In this document: piece after piece, positions 61,460 through 64,000 of the stretch | Layout: each line of letters begins with the position of its first letter | Numbering within the stretch: position 1 is the stretch's first letter | DNA from: Actibacterium naphthalenivorans | Lineage (GTDB): Bacteria; Pseudomonadota; Alphaproteobacteria; Rhodobacterales; Rhodobacteraceae | Assembly: GCF_014196965.1 (NCBI RefSeq) | Contig: NZ_JACIEQ010000001.1 | Span: 930,001-994,000 of the forward strand | DNA: 64,000 nucleotides | Direction of reading: 5' to 3' | The notes under the pieces: generated by a model | Told to the model about the DNA's origin: nothing | Database searches by the model: none | The model's input: only the letters and a program-made list of their open reading frames with translations | Made by a program: the position numbers and the translations under genes

Positions 61460-62977
61460 ATGTCCACTGAAGTTCGCGTACCCACCCTTGGTGAAAGCGT
61501 CACCGAGGCCACCGTCGCCACATGGTTCAAGAAACCCGGCGACAGCGTCGCGGTCGATGAAATGCTGTGTGAACTGGAAACCGACAAGGTCACGGTAGAG
61601 GTGCCCTCGCCCGTCGCCGGCACGATGGGAGAGATCGTCGCCGCCGAAGGCGAAACCGTCGGCGTCGACGCGCTGCTGGCCATGATCAGCGAAGGCGCCG
61701 CCGCCCCGGCCCCCGCGAAAGCCGCAGCGCCCGCCGCCCCTGCGGAAACCGGCGGCGAAAGCATCGACGTGATGGTGCCGACCCTGGGTGAAAGCGTGAC
61801 CGAGGCCACCGTCTCCACCTGGTTCAAACAGGTCGGCGATACCGTCGCCCAGGACGAGATGCTGTGCGAGCTGGAAACAGACAAGGTCTCGGTCGAGGTG
61901 CCCGCCCCCGCCGCCGGCACGCTCACCTCCATTCTGGCGCAAGAGGGTGACACCGTCGAAGCCGCCGGCAAGCTCGCCGTACTGAGCACCGGCGCGGGCG
62001 CCGCCGCGCCCGCCCCCGCCGCGGCCCCCGCCCCCGCCGCGGCCCCCGCCCCCGCCGCGGCCCCGTCATCCGGCAAGGACGTCGAAGATGCGCCCTCGGC
62101 CAAAAAGCTGATGGCGGAAAAAGGCGTGTCCGCCGCCCAGGTCAGCGGCACCGGCCGCGATGGCCGGATCATGAAGGAAGACGTGCAAAAGGCGATCGCC
62201 GCTGGCACCCAGGCCGCCGCTGCCGCCCCCGCCGCCGCCACCGCCACCCCGCGCGCGCCTGTCGCCGCCGATGATGCGGCACGCGAGGAACGGGTGAAAA
62301 TGACCCGCCTGCGCCAGACCATCGCCCGGCGCCTGAAAGACAGCCAGAACACCGCCGCCATGCTGACCACCTATAACGAGGTGGACATGAGCGCGACGAT
62401 GGCCCTGCGCAAGGAATACAAGGATCTGTTCGAGAAGAAGCACGGTGTGCGCCTCGGCTTCATGTCCTTCTTCACCAAGGCCTGCTGCCATGCGCTGAAA
62501 GAAGTGCCCGAGGTCAACGCCGAGATCGACGGCACCGATATCGTCTACAAGAACTTCGTTCACATGGGCATTGCCGCAGGCACGCCCACAGGTCTCGTGG
62601 TGCCCGTGATCCGCGACGCCGACGCGATGTCCTTTGCCGAAATCGAAAAGGCGATCGCCGAAAAAGGCGCCCGCGCCCGTGACGGCAAACTGTCGATGGC
62701 CGAAATGCAGGGCGGCACCTTCACCATTTCCAACGGCGGCGTCTACGGCTCGCTCCTGTCCTCGCCCATCCTGAACCCGCCGCAGTCCGGCATCCTCGGC
62801 ATGCACAAGATCCAGGACCGTCCGGTCGTGGTCGGCGGCGAGATCGTGATCCGCCCGATGATGTACCTGGCGCTGTCCTATGACCACCGCATCGTCGATG
62901 GCAAAGGCGCCGTCACCTTCCTGGTGCGGGTCAAGGAAGCCCTCGAAGATCCGCGCCGTTTGCTGATGGATCTGTGA
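61460..62977 (+). CDS. sucB: Dihydrolipoamide succinyltransferase E2 with two lipoyl domains
   Basis: The product is 505 residues, longer than E. coli SucB because it has two lipoyl domains: [11 protein letters not shown] (Lys43) and [11 protein letters not shown] (Lys142). An Ala-Pro linker encoded by 18-base repeats joins them to the E1/E3-binding domain (about 212-245, [14 protein letters not shown]). The catalytic domain ends with YDHRIVDG, with His476 and Asp480. It forms the multimeric core that makes succinyl-CoA. Confidence 0.97.
   Translation: MSTEVRVPTLGESVTEATVATWFKKPGDSVAVDEMLCELETDKVTVEVPSPVAGTMGEIVAAEGETVGVDALLAMISEGAAAPAPAKAAAPAAPAETGGESIDVMVPTLGESVTEATVSTWFKQVGDTVAQDEMLCELETDKVSVEVPAPAAGTLTSILAQEGDTVEAAGKLAVLSTGAGAAAPAPAAAPAPAAAPAPAAAPSSGKDVEDAPSAKKLMAEKGVSAAQVSGTGRDGRIMKEDVQKAIAAGTQAAAAAPAAATATPRAPVAADDAAREERVKMTRLRQTIARRLKDSQNTAAMLTTYNEVDMSATMALRKEYKDLFEKKHGVRLGFMSFFTKACCHALKEVPEVNAEIDGTDIVYKNFVHMGIAAGTPTGLVVPVIRDADAMSFAEIEKAIAEKGARARDGKLSMAEMQGGTFTISNGGVYGSLLSSPILNPPQSGILGMHKIQDRPVVVGGEIVIRPMMYLALSYDHRIVDGKGAVTFLVRVKEALEDPRRLLMDL
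62009..62062 (+). repeat. Three perfect 18-bp tandem repeats in the sucB linker
   Basis: CCCGCCCCCGCCGCGGCC is repeated three times without a mismatch. It encodes the flexible Ala-Pro linker (about APAPAA per unit). Perfect copies in a coding region imply recent slippage or gene conversion, so linker length may vary between strains. Confidence 0.9.
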
Positions 62978-63027
62978 TAGATCGGCCCCCCTGCCACGGC
63001 AGGGGTGCACCACCCCCGGAGTCGCCC

Positions 63028-63417
63028 ATGACCCCTGAACTCACCGCCCTCACCCTCGCCGCACTGCTGCAGGTGCTCCAGTTCTTCGCCTATGCGGTGG
63101 CCGCCAACGCACAGGTCGGCCCCAAAACCGCCATGGGCCCGCGCGACACCCCCATGCACGTCACCGGGCTGGCTGGCCGGCTCCATCGCGCGCTGAGCAA
63201 TCATTTCGAAGGGCTGACCCTCTTCACCATCGCGGTCGTGGTCACCACCCTGTCGGATCAGGCCAGCCCCTTCACCGCCACCTGCGGCTGGGTCTATCTC
63301 GCCGCGCGCGTGGCCTATGTGCCGGCTTACGCCCTCGGCCTTTCCCCCTGGCGGACGCTGATCTGGGCCTTGGGCTTTGTCGCCACCGTCGCCATGCTGC
63401 TTGCAGCGGTGCTGTGA
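63028..63417 (+). CDS. MAPEG family membrane protein
   Basis: The product is 129 residues with four helices. AALLQVLQFFAYAVAANAQVG and RLHRALSNHFEGLTLFTIAVVV are the MAPEG pattern (membrane-associated eicosanoid/glutathione metabolism). Bacterial members are often of unknown activity, possibly glutathione transferase or peroxidase. It lies 50 bases after sucB and 143 before lpdA, so it may be read through in the suc operon. No strong Shine-Dalgarno precedes the ATG. Confidence 0.85.
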   Translation: MTPELTALTLAALLQVLQFFAYAVAANAQVGPKTAMGPRDTPMHVTGLAGRLHRALSNHFEGLTLFTIAVVVTTLSDQASPFTATCGWVYLAARVAYVPAYALGLSPWRTLIWALGFVATVAMLLAAVL

Positions 63418-63421
63418 TGTT

Positions 63422-63450
63422 TCTTCTTCGCCGAAATATCCTCGGGGGTG
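63422..63450. repeat. Partial copy of the ATATCC dispersed element and hairpin
   Basis: CTTCTTCGCCGAAATATCCTC shares its left half with the 9895-9925 arm. A six-base hairpin GGGGGC-5-GCCCCC follows at 63470-63486 without a T-run. Both lie in the 143-base gap before lpdA. Confidence 0.4.
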
Positions 63451-63560
63451 AATTGGTCGAAGACCAAGAGGGGGCAGACAGCCCCCACCCCCCGGCCGAA
63501 ATTCCTGTGCCCGCGTACCCCGCCCGGCGCAGATGCCAAAATAACCGAAGGAAATGACCC

Positions 63561-64000
63561 ATGGCAGACTATGATGTGATCGTGATCGGCGGCGGCCCCG
63601 GCGGCTATGTCTGCGCCATCCGCTGCGCCCAGCTGGGCCTGAAAACCGCCTGTGTCGAAGGCCGCGAAACCCTCGGCGGCACCTGCCTGAACGTGGGCTG
63701 CATCCCCTCCAAGGCCCTGCTGCACGCCACCCACAGCCTGCACGAAGCCGAGCATAACTTCGCCACCATGGGCCTGAAGGGCAAATCGCCCTCCGTCGAC
63801 TGGAAACAGATGCTCTCCTACAAGGATGATGTCATCGGGCAGAACACCAAGGGCATCGAATTCCTGTTCAAGAAGAACAAGGTCGACTGGCTGAAAGGCT
63901 GGGGCTCCATCCCCGCCGCCGGCCAGGTCAAGGTCGGCGAAGAACTGCACAACGCGAAAAACATCGTCATCGCCACCGGGTCCGAGGCATCTTCGCTGCC
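63561..64000 (+). CDS. lpdA: Dihydrolipoyl dehydrogenase E3, C-terminus outside window
   Basis: The first 146 residues are visible. [17 protein letters not shown] binds FAD. The redox pair is Cys42/Cys47 in [34 protein letters not shown] ends at the window edge. It reoxidises dihydrolipoamide for 2-oxoglutarate dehydrogenase. GAAGGA lies before the ATG. Position after sucAB supports a dedicated E3 for this complex. Confidence 0.95.
   Translation, partial: MADYDVIVIGGGPGGYVCAIRCAQLGLKTACVEGRETLGGTCLNVGCIPSKALLHATHSLHEAEHNFATMGLKGKSPSVDWKQMLSYKDDVIGQNTKGIEFLFKKNKVDWLKGWGSIPAAGQVKVGEELHNAKNIVIATGSEASSL

Noticed and set aside
58481-61942. A 1153-codon open frame on the minus strand across sucA and sucB
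   Set aside because: Antisense shadow of sucA/sucB, again rich in Gly, His and Arg, with no recognisable domain.
63470-63486. Hairpin before lpdA as a terminator
   Set aside because: Six-base stem with no T-run; it would not be a convincing intrinsic terminator.

Overview
The window reads as ordinary core chromosome of a high-GC alphaproteobacterium of the Rhodobacteraceae (Roseobacter/Paracoccaceae group). The evidence is a set of lineage-typical genes. These are the ethylmalonyl-CoA pathway genes ccr, ecm, mch and mcl2, a RpoH-II type heat-shock sigma factor, an HvrA-like H-NS protein, a TIGR02186 protein, and a TCA block in the order mcl2-nnrU-mch-sdhCDAB / mdh-sucC-x-sucD-sucA-sucB-MAPEG-lpdA. 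I see no phage, IS element, CRISPR array, rRNA or tRNA. Base composition looks uniform except for a few AT-rich promoter gaps.

Layout. 1-6.2 kb: 3'-truncated FAD/aminomethyltransferase oxidoreductase, two tandem family-39-like glycosyltransferases and a 2-hydroxyacid dehydrogenase, all on minus. 6.3-9.8 kb: SH3-like secreted protein, cation diffusion facilitator, M3 peptidase. 10-12.7 kb: coaBC-dut-thiF operon, overlapping genes. 12.9-14.6 kb: rpoH2-chaN, driven by a promoter that matches the singlet-oxygen sigma-E type. 14.9-20.5 kb: GST fused to a YHS-like domain, comM/yifB, an HSL-type esterase, gshB, yraN, rsmI. 20.5-26 kb: lpoA-like lipoprotein, glnD, murJ. 26-31.8 kb: a rhomboid without catalytic residues, trpS, a glyoxalase-fold protein, a branched-chain aminotransferase, a universal stress protein, and nfu-tsaB-rimI behind an Irr-like iron box. 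32-38.4 kb: BMP-type nucleoside-like ABC transporter, a TauE permease and a TIGR02186 protein. 38.4-40.1 kb: a RecD-like helicase. 40.3-46.5 kb: divergent ccr/ecm, an H-NS-like protein, deoD, an aldo-keto reductase and a secreted orphan. 46.5-54.4 kb, all minus: ZIP permease, sdhBADC, mch, DUF1737, nnrU, mcl2, TauE. 54.5-64 kb, all plus: mdh, sucCD, sucAB, lpdA (cut by the window end), with small membrane or secreted genes interleaved.

How it works together. The right half holds most of one metabolic unit. The ethylmalonyl-CoA pathway (Ccr reductive carboxylation, Ecm mutase, Mch mesaconyl-CoA hydratase, Mcl2 malyl-CoA thioesterase) turns acetyl-CoA into malate and succinyl-CoA. SucCD, Sdh, Mdh and the 2-oxoglutarate dehydrogenase complex process those products.

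Most original observations are regulatory. Pairs of GTGATCAC palindromes lie exactly 21 bp apart upstream of both sdhC and sucC. LacI-like GTTAGCG sites occur in the sdh, mdh and suc control regions. Palindromes are stacked between ccr and ecm. There is a near-perfect TGATCC-N18-TATAAT promoter for rpoH2 and an iron box before nfu. I did not find a convincing new multi-gene system. The best leads are these shared operators and a few degenerate or fused proteins.
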